A DNA stretch of 64,000 nt from Cavia porcellus (Eukaryota; Chordata; Mammalia; Rodentia; Caviidae), in NCBI RefSeq assembly GCF_034190915.1, contig NW_026947506.1, positions 16,801,501 to 16,865,500 of the forward strand. The letters run 5' to 3'. The notes beneath the pieces were generated by a model. It saw nothing but the letters and a program-made list of their open reading frames with translations. It did no database searches and was not told the DNA's origin. Below are positions 22,565-36,486 of the stretch, in pieces (position 1 is the first letter of the stretch; each line of letters starts with the position of its first letter). The translations under genes were made by a program, and so were the position numbers.

Positions 22565-25500
22565 CCAATATATAACAGTTCTAACCACTAATGTAAATGG
22601 TCTCAATGCACCAATTAAAAGAAACAGACTGGCAGAATGGATCAAGAAACAGAATCCAACCATATGCTGTCCACAAGAATCCCATCTAACCCAAAAGGAT
22701 ACTCACAGACTAAAAGTCAAAGGATGGAAAACAATTCTTCATGCAACAGGAACCACCAAAAAAGTGGAGGTAGCTATTCTGTTTGCATACAATTTGAATT
22801 TCAAATGAATAATGATCAGAAGGGATAAAGAAGGACACTACATACTGGTTAGGGGAAAACTTCAAGAGAAGAGATAACTATCTTAATTACATATGCACCA
22901 AACTCCAGAGCACCCTGTTATATGAAAAAAGTACTAACAGACATGAAAAACCAAATTAGCAGTAACACAATTCTAACAGAAGAGCTTAACACACCATTGA
23001 CACCAAGAGAAAGATCAACCAGACAGAAAATCAGCAAAAAAATAAATGAACTGAATTGTACCTTGAACAAATGGACTTAATAGACATATACAGAGTATAC
23101 CACCCAAAAACAACAGAATACATATTCTTCTCAGCAGTACATGGGTCGTTATCTGAAATATGCCATATATTAATTCACAGAACATATTTAAATAAATGCA
23201 AAAGGGTTGAAATTATCCCTTGCATGCTATCAGACATGGCACTATGAAATTTGAAATTAACGATCAAAGATACTGCAAAAATCCCACAAACACATGGAAA
23301 CTGAATAACACACTCTTGAGTAATCAGTGGCTCACAGAGGAAATTAAAGAAGAAATTAAACAATACCTACAAACAAATGTAAACACAAATACAACTTACC
23401 GGAATCTGTGGAATGCAATGAAAGCTGTCCTCACAGGAAAATTTATTGAACTGAGTTCCCACATTAGGAAAACAGAATGAATATAAATAAATAACCTGAT
23501 GTTACACCTCAAACATCTAGAAAAAGAAGAGGAAGGCAAGCCCAAAGCCAAAAGAAGAGAAGAAATTATAAAAATCAGAGCAGAAATCAGTGCAATAGAG
23601 ACCAGAAACACAATCCAAAAAATCAACGAATCAAAGAGCTGGTTCTTTGAAAGAATAAATAACATCAACAAGCCCCTAGCCACCCTTATTTTAAAAAGGG
23701 GGGAAAAAGCTCAAATTCATGCAATAAGGAGTTAAAGAGGCAAAATTACTACAGACCCTATAGAAATACAGAAGATAATCAACACCTATTTTGAAAATCT
23801 CTACTCTCAAAGGTTTGATAACACAGAGGAAATAGACAGATTCTTAGAAACATATGAAGTACCAAAGCTACATCATGAAGATGTAAAACTACTGAATAAC
23901 CCAATTTCTATTAATAAAATTATAAATGTAATTAAATCTTTACCTACAAAGAAGAGCCCAGGCCCAGACAGATTCACTGCAGAATTCTACAAGAAATACA
24001 AAGATGACCTAATGCCAACACTCCTCAAGCTCTTCAATGAAACTGAAAGGGGAGCAATCTTAAATAATTCTTAGAAGCAAATACTACTCTAGTACGAAAG
24101 CCAGAAAAGGACCCAAATGAAAAAAAAAAAAAAACAAAAAACAAAAAACAAAACAACAACAACAAAAAAAACTACAGACCAATCTCTCTAATGAACACAG
24201 AAGCAAAAATCCTCAATAAAATATTGGGAAACAGGATGCAGCAAATCATCAAGAATATCATACACCCCGACCAAGTGGGATTCAATCCCAGGCATGCAGG
24301 GATGGTTCAACATACATAAATCAATAAATGTAATACACCATATCAATAAAGCCAAAGGTAAGAATCACATGATCATTTCCATAGATGCAGAAAAAGCCTT
24401 TGATAAGGTCCAAAATTCATTCAATTAAAAAAATCAGACCCCCAAAATTCAAAGACCGAATCCAAAAATGGGTATCTGAGATGAATAAACAATTTTCAGA
24501 TGAAGAAATACAAACGGCAAATAAATACATGAAAAAATGTTCACCATCACTGGTCATTAGAGAAATGTAAATTAAAACCACACTGAGATTTAATCTCACT
24601 CCTGAAAGAATGGCCAAGATCAAGAAAACCAACAACAACAAATGCTGGAGAGGCTGTGGGGAAAAAGGAACTGTCCTACACTTTTGGTGGAAGTATAGAC
24701 TAGTACAACCATTGTGGAGGTCAGTCTGGAGATTTCTCAAAATGCTGGGACTGAAAGCCCCATTTGACCCAGCTATTCCACTTCTAGGCATATTCCCAGA
24801 AGAACTGAAAGCATCATACCACAGTTATATATGTGTACCCATGTTTATAGCAGCACAATTTTAATAGCCAGATCTTGGAAACAACCTAAGTGTCCATCAA
24901 CTGAGGAATGGATAAAAAAGTTGTGGTATTTTTATACAATGGAGTACTACTCAGCTGTAAAGAATGATCACATTGAGATATTTATAAATCAATGGATGTG
25001 GCTTGAGGCCATACTCATAAGTGAAACTAATCAAACTCACGTGTGTAAATACTGAATAGTTTCCCTAGTGTAAGAAATGATAAGAATACATAAAAGTATG
25101 TGGTAATCATGATTCCCAATTATATTGGTTTGAATCCATATAATGTTATCATTCATTAATTGCAATGGTTTTAACCTGCATTGTTCGATTTTAGTATTGG
25201 TGATAGTATGAATAGCTATTCTGAAGAAAACAACACATCATAAAGGCTAGTGCTGATTTAACATCATCTTGTTTTGAAGTCCAATCAAGCTGTTGTACAC
25301 TTATTTCCACTGGTTTTAACATGTGGGATCTTACTATATTTTACTATATGTGATAGTATAAACAGTATTTTTATAGGCAAAGAGATAGTATAGAAACCAT
25401 TGTTCATTTTCTGTTAACTGGTTCTAAATACCCTATAATTTCTTCATTCTCTTCAATAGCTTCAGACTGACTTGATATGCTTGATGCTATAGTATATGAA

Positions 25501-26325
25501 TTTATACTCAAATAATTCAGGGAAGGAAGCACTATGGTGACTACTATTATGTTAGATCATCTGAGGGTGAAACACTGTGATGCTTAAATTTTTCGGTTAT
25601 GACCTTTGTTGTTCTAATACAATGTCCTCTTTTACCTCAATCCCACCGTTTTATAAATTAATCTATTTTTTTCTTATCCTTTTTGAATTAAGGGAAAACT
25701 AAATTAAAAAATAGCGGGATATATTACAGTAATTATTTTGTTTTCCTGTTAACCTGATATGAACCCCAGTATTGTTCTCCCCATTTGTTCAGTCAGACTT
25801 TACTATATTCTATTCTGTTTGATAGTTTCAAGTTTGAGGGTATAGCCAACCACTTTGAAGGCAATAAGATTCACTATCATTCCCTTTATGGTTTGACTAT
25901 TATCTTCTTTTGAAATCCTATAATGTTTAGTCACATTAGATTTTATTCTCTCCAAAAAATAATAAGAATCATGGGAGTAAAAAAACCCAAAATATATAAT
26001 TGTTATTAAAAAGAGAGGAAAGGAAGGTGGCCTAAGGGATATAACTGCACGCATGTTTGAGTGTATAGGATGGAAATCCATATTTCTGAACTTATGTTGG
26101 ATCATTGATCGGCACTGTCTGCAATCTCATTGTATGAATATTTACTTTATATGCTTTGATTTTATAATTTGGACAACTGTTTCAAAGATGACAATATGTA
26201 ACCTATTAACTAATCATATCTTACTGTATTTTTTTCTTGAAATTCTGTATTATTTGTACCCTTTTACTGCTTTTTTAAAATTTTATTTCCTTTCTTTCTC
26301 TTTAAATAAAAAAAAAAAAGAAACA
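22565..26325 (+). mobile_element. L1, 5'-truncated with internal deletion
   Basis: It starts in the ORF2 endonuclease region (22,575, the 'NVNGLN' and 'KRNRLAEW' patterns) and runs through linker and reverse transcriptase sequence to about 24,420. There it jumps to the ORF2 C-terminus (24,420-25,055, with the [10 protein letters not shown] zinc-binding-type segment). The 3'UTR follows to an A-rich tail at 26,310-26,325. All frames are broken, and an A-rich low-complexity stretch sits at 24,119-24,165. It is non-autonomous and dead. Confidence 0.9.
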
Positions 26326-26329
26326 CAAT

Positions 26330-27355
26330 GTATGTGGAAACCCTTGCCTGATAACCCATTGCTTGGATTGTCTAGGGGTTTGTTGATTTTCTGGGCTGAA
26401 GCATCATAGTCATGTGGCTTACCTTACTGTTCTTTTTCCTAAGGGAGGACATACACCAGCCATTCATGTGTGCTCAAATTCCAGCTTCAAAGTTTCCCTA
26501 CATGTTTCTCTGTTGTTTTCATGTAGTGTGGGGTTGGTGATCAGATGAAGCTGGAGGAGCTGCATTTGGAGAACTGTTTAGAAGGCCTTTTCATTCTTAT
26601 ACAATTTTCTTTTTGACTGTAGTCTAAGGAATTTTAATCCCTGCATTCCACAATTCAAACACTGAATATCCCACTAATCCACAACAGGAGAGATTTACCA
26701 TACAGGCCAGCAATTTTAAGAAGATCAGTGATTTGAATTTCTTTTATAGGTAATCTATTAGGAAGGCAGCATTTTTTATAACACTTATATTTTTATTTTC
26801 CAGCTGAATACTCAAAACCAATTTAAGATAAGGCCTGTATTAAATACATTCAGTATTTTGTTATGTGTCAAGTTTGGTTAAGTCTCCTCAGCAATCCCTG
26901 GAACCATGCATAGCACATCTTAACTCCTCTGGCAGTGTCTTTCCATTGCTTGATGAAGTTGCTTTCACTTAAAGCTTTGGAGATATTTCTCTCCTGGTGA
27001 CTTTCCTTATTGATGATCACATTTCTCTGTGGACTCACAATCTTGATCAAAGGACCAGAGAATTCCTGAATATAAGATGATGCTACAGGGGTTGTTTATG
27101 TCCTGGGTCCTCATTGACTTTGGAGGGCTCTGCTGAGCATGGCTCTGTAAGATTTGTCTCCAAAACTCACTAGCTGAACATCCAGAAGTAAACACTGATA
27201 ACAGTAGAAAGTAATAGACATAATAAACATAATATTACCTAAATGTCAGACACCTTAAAACATGAAACAGATTCAAAATTTTCTACTAATTATAGATGTG
27301 TAAATATTTGAATTCCTAATGAGTGCTAATAAAGAGTTGCATATTTTACACAGAA
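26330..27355. other. Unassigned sequence, possible ERV remains
   Basis: No intact gene is present. Minus-strand frames of about 60 codons overlap at 26,868-27,195. They lie upstream on the same strand as the gag relic at 27,360-27,720 relative to genome coordinates and could be further ERV sequence, but no motif supports this. Confidence 0.3.
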
Positions 27356-27359
27356 ATTT

Positions 27360-27720
27360 AGAAATCACAGTGATACATAACATTATAGCATGACAATCTT
27401 GATGACATTGTGTAACAACCCTGACTTTGCATTTTAACTTCAACTACCTCTTTTTGGTAAATCACCTCATCTAACATATAAGAAGATTTTATCACTTTTT
27501 TAACTTTTATTAGGATATGCATATCAAAATGAGTGAGCTCCAGCCACCTAAATTGGAATCCTGGCCTGGCTTCCCTCTGCCTTTGCAATTAAATATTTAT
27601 TTCTGTAAATCTGTGATTTAGGTTTAATTACAATCTGTCCAAAAGGACTTGAAAATAAGTCACTGTGACACATATTTGTATTGTAAGAAACTGGAAAATC
27701 TTGCCCTGGCCCTGCATATC
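27360..27720 (-). pseudogene. ERV gag nucleocapsid relic (copy 1)
   Basis: The minus strand is homologous to the gag relic at 47,590-47,995, with the same block order. Around 27,575 a zinc-knuckle remnant reads FNCKGRGKPGQD. The first Cys has become Ile and the last has become Ser, and the residue at the usual His position is Lys, as in the other copy. The frame is broken. It is followed directly by a minus-strand L1 3' end. Confidence 0.6.
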
Positions 27721-27724
27721 CTCT

Positions 27725-30700
27725 ATTTTTTAAATTTTATTAAAAAAAACATAAAAAGGGTAGAAATAATGTATAATTAAAAAAAAACTAAGAAATCACT
27801 GGTTGATAAATGACATACTGTCCTCTTAGAAATAGCTGTTCAAATTACAAAAGTAAAGCATACTAAGTGGACATTCAAACAGCGAGACTGCAAACAGTTT
27901 TGCTCAGACATCCAACAATAACTTAGTAATTTGTTTGTCAATCCTGCACACTTAAACATACATGCAGTTATATCCTTTAAAACACTTTATTTTCCTCTCT
28001 TTTTTACAATAGTAATTACATGTTTTGGACTTTATTACTCCTGTATTTCTTATTTCTTACTTTTTACACTAGAGACACAATATGATATTTATAAATATGA
28101 TTCTTATTTATTTTACTAATGAGGATATCCTTAGGTGGTCTCCATTTCCTTATGAAGGCCTCAAGACAATTGTTTTTAATAACTGAGTAATATTCCACTG
28201 TATAAAAATACCACATCTTTTTCATACACTCTATGGTTGATGGGCATCTTGGTTGTTTCCAAGTTTTAGCTATTACATATTGTGGTGCTATGAATGTGGG
28301 CGCACACACATCACTCTGATATGACCTTTTCAGGTTTCTGGGAAAACACCCAGGAGTGGAATAGCTGGGTTGAATGGAACTTCCACTCCTAGTCTTCTAA
28401 GAATTCTCCATAATAATTTCCATAGTGGTTGCGCCAGTCTACAATCCCACTAATAGTGAAGCAGTGTTCCTTTTTCCCCAAAGTTTTGCCAACATTTGTT
28501 ATCAGTTAATTTCTTGATGGCAAATATGTTTTAGGATTGTTTTCTCTAGATCTGTGGGCAGAACTGTTTTTGGATTGTTTTCTCTAGATCTGTGAGGTAC
28601 GTTAGCGGTATTTTGATTGTGATTGCATTAAATCTGTATAACAGTTTTGGGAGTATGGCCATTTTCACAGTGTTGGTTCTTCCTAGCCAAGAGCAAGGAA
28701 TATTATTCCATTTTCTAATATCCTCTTTAATTACCTTTTTTCAGCATAGCATAATTTTCATCAGATAGGACTTTTACATTCTCAGTTAGGTTTATTCTTA
28801 AGTATTTCATTTTTTAGATGCTATTGTGAAGGGCAACATTTCCATCTTTTCTCTCTTGATAGGTATTTTGTTTGTGTACAGAAATGCTATTGATTTTTGA
28901 GCTACATTACTGAACTTGTTTATTACTTTTAGTAGTGTTTTAATGGAGCTTTTGGGTCTTCTATATAGCGTATCCTATCTTCTGCAAACAGTGTTAATTT
29001 AAATTCTTCCTCTCCTATCTGTATCCCTTTTATTTCTCTCGCTTGTCTGCCAGCTCTGGCTAGTGTTTCCAGAACTATATTCAATAGGAGTGGTGATAGT
29101 GGATATTCTTGTCTTGTTTTTTATTTTAAAGTGAAATATTTACTCATTTGTCCATTTAGTATAATGTTGGCTGTTGATTTTTTCATACATAGCCTTTACA
29201 AGATTGAAGTAGACACCGTGTATTCCAAGGATCTGAAGTGTTTTTATCATGAACAGGTGTTGGACTTTATTGAAAGACTTTTCTGCATCTATTGAGATGA
29301 CAATGTTGTTTTTCTTTTTGCCTCTGTTGATGTGGTATATTACATTTATTGATTTGCATATTTAAACCATCCCTGCATTCCTAGAATGGGTCCTACTTGG
29401 TCATGGTGTACAATCTTCTTGATGATTTGCTGCATTCTATTTGACAGTATTTTGTTGAGAATCTTTGCACCAGTTTTCATTATGGAGATGGTCCTGTAGT
29501 TAAACTTTTTGGTTAAGTCTTTCACTGGTTTTGTTATGAGACTTATACTTGCCCCCAAGAATAATTTAGGAAGGATTGCTTCCTTTTCAATTTCATTGAA
29601 GAGTTTAAGGAGTATTGGCATCATATCTTCTCTAAATTCCTAGTAGAATTCGGCCATAAATCCATCAGGACCTTGGTTTTTCTTTGTTGGTAAGTCTTTA
29701 ATTATGTTTTCAAGTTCAATAGCTGATATAGGTATATTCAAGATTACAAATTTTCTTGGTTGAGCTTTGGTATCTCTTATGTTTCTAGAAATTTGTCCAA
29801 TTCCTCTGTATTTTCCACTCTATGTGAGTAGAGATTTTCAAATTAGGTAGTCATGATCTTTTGAATTTCCATGTGATCTTTAGTAATTTCCCCCTTTTCA
29901 GTCCTTATTGCATGAATTTGAGATTTTCTCTTTTTTTCTTTACAAGCTTAGCTAGAGGTTTGTCAGTTTTGTTTTTCTCTCAGAAAAACCAGTTTTTTGA
30001 TTCATTAATTCTTTGTACTGTTTTTTAGTTTCAATTGCATTGATTTCTGCTCTCATCTTTACAGTTCCCTCTCTTCTATAAGATTTGGGTTTAACTTTCA
30101 CTTATTTTTCTAGAAGCTCAAAATGAAGCATTAGGTTATTTATAAGTGCTTATTATGTTTTCTTGAGATGACAATTTATTTCTGTATATTAAGCTGCTAA
30201 GACCACTTTCATTGCATCGCACAGATGCAATGTTGTTTGCAATTTTGTTGTTTGCTATGTTGTTTGCAATTTTCATTGAATTGTAGGTATTGCTGCATTT
30301 CTTCTTTAATTTCATCTGTAGCCCCCTGGTTGTTCAAAATGTTGTTATTTAATGTCTATGTATTTATGCAAGTTTTCAATCTCTTTTGCCATTACTTTTA
30401 AGTTGCAGTGTGTTATGGTCAGATATTACAATGGCATAATTTCAATACCTATGCAGTTACTTAAGAAGGTTTTATAGGATAATATATGATCTATTTTGGA
30501 GAGTGTCCCATGTGCAGCTGAAAAGAATGTGCATTCTGATGTGGTTGTGTGGAACATTCTGTAAACATCTACTAAGCCCAATTGTTTGCAAGTATGATTC
30601 AGTTCTATCATTCCTTTACTGACATTTTGTCTAGTTGACCTATCTCTTTGTGACAATAGGCTGTTAAGTTACCCTGTTATATAATTGTGTTCTTGTGTAT

Positions 30701-33700
30701 TTGGTTGTTCATGGCAATTAGTATGTGTCTTATATAGATGGTTGCTCCTGTATTTGGTGCATATATATTTATAATTGTCAATGTTTCCTCTTGAAATTTT
30801 CCACTAAAGAGTAAGCAGTGACCTTCTTTATCTCTTTTAATTATTTTAGGTTTGAAGATCACATTGTCTGCAAATAGAATAGTTACCAATTCTTTTTTTT
30901 TCAGGGATCCTGTTGCATGGAATACTGTTTTCCATCCTTTGACTTTTAATCTATGAGTTTCCTTTCAGATAAGATGTGTTACTTGTATACAGCATTTTGT
31001 GGGATCGTGTTTCTTTTTTATTTAAAGAGAAAAAAGAAAGGATATAAAAAACAAAGCAGTAAAAGGGTACAAGTAATACAGAATTTCAAGAAAAAATATA
31101 CAGTGAGAAATCACTAGTTAATAGGTTACATATTGTCATCTTAGAAACAGTTGTCAAAATTATAAAATTAAAGCATATAAAGTGGGAATTCATACAGTGA
31201 TTTTGCAGACAATTCCATTCAATGATCCAACAAAAGCTCAGTAATATGGTTTTCCATCCTACATGCTCAAACATACATGCAGTTACATCCCTTAGACCAC
31301 CTTTCTTTCCTCTCTCTTTTACAATAACAATTACACTTTTGGGGTTTTATTACTCCCACAGTTCTTACTACTTTTTTTTTAAGAGAATAAAACCAAATGT
31401 AACTAAACAAAACAGAGTCAGTTAGAACAGAAGGATGGGCATAGCACATGATGCAAAAATAGAATATCAGGTGATCAAAAGTTGTTACCACTGTGCCTCT
31501 TGCTATTTTTCAAATGAGTTGCCTATATCACCAGGTATAATAGAATTGATCAAAGCAGTACAGAAAAAGACCAAGAAAACATACACTGGAGACCTTATTG
31601 GACTTCAAAGGAAGATAATAGTCAAACTATAATGGGCATCATAGTAAATCTTATTGCCTTCAAAGTGGTTGCCTATGCCCTAAAACTTGATACTATAAAA
31701 CAAAATAGAATATTGTAAAATCAGACAGAACAAGATGGGGAGAGCAATAATTGGGCTCAAATCAGGTTAAGAGGCAAACAAAAAAGTTATTATAATATAT
31801 CCCGCTATGTTTCTTGATCCCATTTCTTTTGATAGGTGAATTGAGGCCATTTACATTTATGGATATCATTGATATCACTGAGGATGTGTAGTTGCTCAAC
31901 TATGCTATGTTATGTTCTAGTTGTTTGCTTCCGTGTTTCACTTTTGTTTAATTGTTTGTCCTACCTGCTGGTTTCTTTCTATCTTTGTTCTGGGTATTGT
32001 CGTGATTTTTATCTCTATCTGGTATGTCTTTAAATGCTCTTTCTTGTGTTGGCTTAGTGGACATGAATTTATTCAGTTGTTCTTTGTCAAGGAAGTATCT
32101 TGCTTCTCCATTAAATTTGAATGTAAGTTTTTCTGGGTACATCACTCTGGGTTGAAAGTTGTTTTCTTTCAGGGCTTCAAATAGCACACTCCAAGTTCAT
32201 CTTGACTTGAGGGTTTGTGCTGAAATGTACGCTGTGATTCTAATGGGCTCCTTGATAGATGAGTTGTGTCTTTTCTCTAACAGCTTTTAGGATTCTGTTT
32301 TTATGCTGTATGTCTGAGATCTTAATTATTATATGTCTGGGTAGCAATTTATGTTGGTTGTGACTGTTTGGCATTCTATATGTGTCACTTATCTGCATAT
32401 CATACCTCTTCCCATGTTTGGGAAATTTTCTGCTATTACATCTGTGACTATTTTAGTCATGTCATTTGCACTGACTCCTTTCTCTTCACTGATGCTTATT
32501 AATCTTATTGTTGCTCTTGGCATCATCCTGAAACTGCTGAATTGTCATCATGCCACTTGTTATTTTTAAAGGTTCTATCCTTTTATGATCACTAATTGCA
32601 GTCCTGTCTTCAAGGTCTGAAATCTTATCCTCAGGTGCATTTAATTATATTTTTTCAGGTTTGAATAGAAATTATGTTTCTTCTATGTCTCATTGAGTTT
32701 TTTTTCATGAATTCTGCTTGTTTCTATATTGTTCATTGAAGGTTTCAATAAATTTCCCATGCTCTTGTACTTTTTTCTCTATGTCTTCTTTAGCTATGTT
32801 CAGTAACTCCTTTACTAAGGTTGTTAGTTTTTATCTTTACCTGGGATAGTACTTCTAATTTGATTTCTTCTGTAGCCTCATGGAGTTGATTTTTATTTCA
32901 CTTACTAACTTTTCAGAGATTTCTGGGGGGATTACTTTTGAAGCTATCTATTTCAGTGTCTCCTATACTTGCACCTGGTGGACTAGATGTTTAAGATTGC
33001 ATTTTTCTTTTTCATTTTTCCATTTTCCCCTTTTGAGTTAATATTTGGTAGCTTCAATCCTACTAATGTCAAGTGTTGGTAGTGTGTATCTTGGAGTCCT
33101 AATGTAAGATTGATATTTGTCCCATTGCTGGGTCCCACAGTGAATAGGTCAGCCAGCCACCTGACTTCCCACTGCAGGGCTTGTTGGGTGAGTCCTATAT
33201 TCTTCTTGGGCTGCCAAGCCTAGTAGTATTGATGTAGGTCAAATTTTAGTTCCTTCTATTATTTATCTTTACTTATTCCAGGTCACCAAATCTCCCTGTC
33301 TATAGCATTTGTGTCAGCTGAGGCCCTACTGTGTCCCTATTGTATGCCTGTGTGTTTCATAAGGCCTTTTGAGGGAAGAAGGGTTCACTCACACCCTTGT
33401 CAGACTCAACAAGGTCTTGTAGTTAGTTGGGAAGGAGATTTATTACTGGCCCTATTTACCCACTGTACACCTTTATTTCAGGGGCATACTCACCTCATTG
33501 TTTGGGGCCTGCTGAGATCTTCTGTTTGGGTGAGGCAGTTACTGAATCTCCCTTCAAGCCAGCATAGTTACTCTGCTGTAGTCCAAGGTTCTAGGAGAAA
33601 GGGTGGGAGCTAAATATAAACATCAGTGTTACATCGAGAAGATAGGGAGTGTCCCTTAGGGGCCAGAAGATGTCCTGTGTCCTGGCATCTGCTGGGCTCG

Positions 33701-33870
33701 AGCCATGGTCTCAGGGCAGCGTGGCATTCCCCAAGGCTGGAGAAAGTCATGCAGAAAGCAGGCAGCTGTTCAGGCCAAGGTCCTAGAGCAGCATGGTGTT
33801 TCTCAGTGTTGGTTGGAGTGGTCCTGCATATTCTTACATGTCCGTCCACTCTGCTGTATTTCTTTCATTA
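27725..33870 (-). mobile_element. Near full-length L1, minus strand, interrupted
   Basis: From high to low coordinates it contains a 5'UTR-like GC-richer region (about 32,930-33,870), ORF1 (about 31,900-32,900; the frame at 31,948-32,187 matches the ORF1 C-terminal domain), ORF2 endonuclease (about 30,450-31,850), reverse transcriptase (about 29,250-29,750), the ORF2 C-terminus (28,064-28,500) and a short 3'UTR with an A-rich tail at about 27,725. Multiple stops break ORF1 and ORF2. A second L1 fragment interrupts the endonuclease region at 31,008-31,807. It is inactive. Confidence 0.85.
31008..31815 (-). mobile_element. L1 3'UTR fragment nested inside L1, with TSD
   Basis: This 800-bp minus-strand L1 3'UTR fragment has its A-rich end at about 31,016-31,030. 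It interrupts the endonuclease region of the L1 around it. The 8-mer tgtttctt occurs at 31,008-31,015 and again at 31,808-31,815 as the target-site duplication. Removing one copy restores continuous L1 sequence across the site. Confidence 0.88.
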
Positions 33871-33949
33871 GGATGGTTTTTCAATTTGTCATTAATTTTC
33901 TTGGTAAGGTAATTTGAATTAAGGAAAGAACCCTTTAACTTTTGTTTCT

Positions 33950-34560
33950 TCCTCTTTTATTTAAAGAAAAAAACAGAAAAAAGGTAGAAATAATACATAA
34001 TTTCACAAAAAATAAGCAATAAGAAATCTCTATTTGATAATTACAATCTCACACTGTCAGGCAAACTGGCAATCTCAGCTGACAAAACACATAGGAAAAG
34101 TCAGAAATCTCACACTTGAAACTCCTAAAAGTTTAAAAACTAAAATAAAGAAGCAACTTAGTACATATACTGTTTGATTAATTTTACATGCCTGTGTCTG
34201 AAGATCTAGACTTATTTTTTGAAGAAAATAAGAGGATTTACATTAACCACTATTAATTTCCTATTATATTTCTTTGAAGTCCTACATTGTTTCCATTGTT
34301 TTATTTTGATTGTTTTTTTATGTTTTTGTTGGTATGATTTTCTTATCTCTGATGTTATATGTGCAGACATTTTGAAGATAGCAAGGTATATTTTGTAGCC
34401 ATCATTGAATTCCTGTTATTTTGTCTTGAAATCCTTAATAACTTTCATTGTTTATTTAGATTTGTTTCTTCTGCTTCATTTTGTTGGGTTTTATTCTTTT
34501 AAAAATTTAAAGTATAATAAAAATAAAGACAGCAAAAACAATTATATTTTGAGTAATGTT
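33950..34560. mobile_element. L1 3'UTR fragments in opposite orientations
   Basis: Bases 33,955-34,060 match the L1 3'UTR end in minus orientation (a TTTATTTAAAG start as at 31,018). Bases 34,180-34,540 match an earlier 3'UTR segment in plus orientation (compare 43,550-43,700, 'tttctttgaagtcctac'). They may be one rearranged insertion or two. No coding content is seen. Confidence 0.55.
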
Positions 34561-36050
34561 ACATTTTTTAGCATTGATCACTTGCTGCCTAAACTTTCAA
34601 AGAGATAAAAACTGCAAGGTGCTTTACCAAATGGACAACCACTTAGCCTACTTACAAGTTCAGGGTTTTCTAAGGACACCTGAGTTTATGGCTCCACTTG
34701 TCCAGCCAAGTGCACACTGGAATACAGTATGCACAGACCAAATTTTGTGCTGGTTATGGCACAATGTAAGAATATAAATACAAGACAAAAACCTATATAA
34801 TAATTATATAGGGGCTATCATTCTGGCTCTTTTTCTCTGCTCTTCACCATTGTACCTAGTGATAGGCCTGGTGTCATTCACACCTGTGTTGTTAAGCCTT
34901 GGGATTCCACTTGATTAAATCTCACTTGGGCTCCCTGAGCAATCAAACAACTGGTATAATATGTGGGACAGTGTGATGCATGGTCCCAAAGCCCCTGTAA
35001 AAGAGTTCCTGAAGCAATTGAGAGCCAGAGGAAATGGATGACAAGCGACACCATAATTTTCATGGCTATCTGTATCCAATATGTTGGCAGACTGGGGACC
35101 CTGAAGAACTGGGAAAGTGTTCCTTTGGAGTCTGGGAATGTCTTGCAAAACTTGGGTGTGATTGATCCAAAAAGTCTTCCACCTGATTTTGAAAAGATGT
35201 GCATGTGTCTTCATAATCAAACAATCAAGAGTTTTGGGACCTATAATTTACATGTACCAGGACCATATGTGGGAGAATGAACAACAGGTCATGATTCCTG
35301 GCTCCCTTACACAAGGAAAAGTATGACTAACAGCTGACTCAGGATATACTGATGAGTCTAGACTTGACCCAGTCCCCAAATAAAAAGCAGTCACTGTCTG
35401 TTCAGTACAGAAATACTCTAGGTTTAAACACAAAGTCAGATCAAGCTAATGGGAAGAGTTTCAGTCGGTGTGGCTCTGTGTTATTCATGAAGGAGTCCAC
35501 CTGCTTTTGTGCACAGAAGTTTGTTATATATACAGTGGGCTGACATGTCACCTGCTTCAGGAGCTCAGGGGCAATAGGGCATGTCCCTTTTGTTGTCTCA
35601 ACATATGGTGAGTCATATGGGTGCATAGCCAATAAGCTGATGCTAGGCTACTGAGGATCAGATTATAATCCCCACCTCTCACTAGGAAGTGAATTAACAG
35701 TTGACTGGGCAAGGCACTGCAATGTTGTACTGCTAGAAATGGGTCTGATAAGAAATATTTATTGATGATTCTGTCAGGAATATCATTTGACTGGGGGCAC
35801 AGACCATAGTTTTAGCCTTCCAGATTGAAGCCCTGACTCAAAATATAGCTAAAGTCTTGGATGCTAAGAGCAAGATATTGTCATTGCTTATGGATGTAAG
35901 TATTCCATTGAAAAAAGTCATTTGATAAGACCACTAGGTTCTTTATTAGTTAACAAAAACATGGGGAGTTATTTGTGCCCAGTTACAAATAAAATGTTAC
36001 ATATATGTGATCCAGACATAGAGGAAGTGGAATTGGCAATTCAATAAGGT
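34560..36050 (+). other. Unassigned stretch, possibly degraded betaretrovirus-like env
   Basis: A 105-codon plus frame (34,963-35,280) and broken frames from 35,830 onward contain an ALTQNIAKVLD-type heptad stretch followed by a Cys-containing segment, loosely like a retroviral transmembrane subunit. The location, directly upstream of an LTR, would fit the 3' end of a provirus. No decisive motif survives, so this remains a weak suggestion. Confidence 0.3.
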
Positions 36051-36059
36051 TGCTTTCAG

Positions 36060-36466
36060 GCTGTGGGTGATCTAAGGCACCTGAGAATTTGACCTCAAAT
36101 GTCTAGCACAGTCTAAAAGTAGGATACAGTTATGTAACAATGATAACACAAAGCAACACACATGCACTGGTTAAGGATGTAAAGATGCCACATTGACTCC
36201 AATTTGTCCCAGACACATCTAGTCATCAATGTTATGGGACAAAGTGCAGGTCTTAAAATACTGTGCCCAACCCAAGTTAAAAACATGAAGTCTTATAAGG
36301 ACAAGGAGAAAACAAGTTATATAATCTAAGCATGCACAATTTGAGTTTCTTTGTTCTTTACCTCAATAAAGGCTACTTGCTCAGGCTAACTGGGTGGAAG
36401 CCATTTTGCTGATCTATAGTGTGTGTAACCCTTTATTTTCTCTTTTTTTTTTGCCAAACCCCAACA
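36060..36466 (+). mobile_element. ERV2/betaretrovirus-like LTR
   Basis: AATAAA lies at 36,365-36,370, followed by about 95 bases of U5-like sequence ending in CA at 36,466, immediately before a primer-binding site. The 5' edge is not defined. The downstream gag remnant fits a betaretrovirus-like ERV, making this the 5' LTR of that copy. Confidence 0.65.
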
Positions 36467-36468
36467 TC

Positions 36469-36486
36469 TGGCACTTGAACATGTGA
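36469..36486 (+). promoter_or_regulatory. Degenerate tRNA-Lys primer-binding site
   Basis: tggcacttgaacatgtga resembles the lysine-type retroviral primer-binding site (TGGCGCCCGAACAGGGA) with a few substitutions, and lies 2 bases after the LTR's terminal CA. Confidence 0.65.

Noticed and set aside
34963..35280. 105-codon plus-strand frame as a new gene
   Set aside because: It has no domain or neighbouring gene and overlaps equally long frames on the other strand. At best it is degraded ERV sequence.
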